Assembly: GCA_035653595.1 (NCBI GenBank)
Contig: DASRBO010000180.1
Span: 1 to 5,584 of the forward strand
Reading direction: 5' to 3'
Source of the DNA: DASRBO01 sp035653595
GTDB taxonomy: Bacteria; Actinomycetota; Acidimicrobiia; Acidimicrobiales; JAJPHE01
DNA: 5,584 nt
The notes beneath the pieces were generated by a model. That model saw nothing but the letters and a program-made list of their open reading frames with translations, had not been told where the DNA came from and did no database searches. Positions within the stretch are counted from its first letter, which is position 1, and every line of letters starts with the position of its first letter. Shown piece by piece: positions 5,569 through 5,584 of the stretch. The translations under genes and the position numbers were made by a program.

Positions 5569-5584
5569 GTGCTCATGACCCCCG
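5569..5584 (+). other. Continuation of the icd frame beyond the stop
   Basis: The last 16 bases, read in the icd frame, give V-L-M-T-P. This matches the residues that follow the conserved Ser in bacterial homologues (SVLMTPDG as I recall it). The coding sequence therefore appears to continue past the right edge and is not replaced by a new C-terminus. Only five codons are visible. Confidence 0.7.

Overview
The window is a compact, single-strand stretch of core metabolism from a very GC-rich bacterium. Nearly every third codon position is G or C, and GTG and TTG are used as start codons. The gene order sucD-purN-purH matches the sucCD...purNH neighbourhood known from Actinobacteria, and several protein variants resemble deep actinobacterial lineages such as Acidimicrobiia. 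That placement is an inference from memory, not a search.

Layout, all on the + strand: (1) 1-762, the 3' part of sucD (succinyl-CoA synthetase alpha subunit), lacking about 40 N-terminal residues to the window edge. (2) 763-879, the only real intergenic gap (117 bp), with a 7-bp hairpin just after sucD, a 10-bp direct repeat, a small GC hairpin, a 10-bp palindrome and a TAGCGT -10-like hexamer close to the purN start. (3) 880-1440 purN, 1437-2951 purH, 2951-3811 folD and 3821-4681 metF, which overlap by 4 nt, overlap by 1 nt, then lie 9 nt apart. This looks like one transcription unit. (4) 4693 to the right edge, icd, an NADP-type isocitrate dehydrogenase.

The middle four genes share the folate one-carbon pool. 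FolD interconverts 5,10-methylene-THF and 10-formyl-THF. PurN and the C-terminal domain of PurH consume 10-formyl-THF in purine synthesis. MetF diverts 5,10-methylene-THF to 5-methyl-THF for methionine. The flanking genes, sucD and icd, are both TCA-cycle genes.

The most striking observation is in icd. The reading frame matches the IDH1-like family almost residue for residue up to position 291, then meets an in-frame TAG (5566-5568) where the family normally has serine. The family sequence resumes in the same frame directly after it (V-L-M-T-P). This looks like a single-base nonsense change (TCG to TAG), a sequencing or assembly error, or, less likely, readthrough. Further points are substitutions at usually conserved positions in FolD, MetF and PurH, and possible leaderless starts for purN and icd. 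I found no mobile element, CRISPR array, RNA gene or clearly novel multi-gene system.
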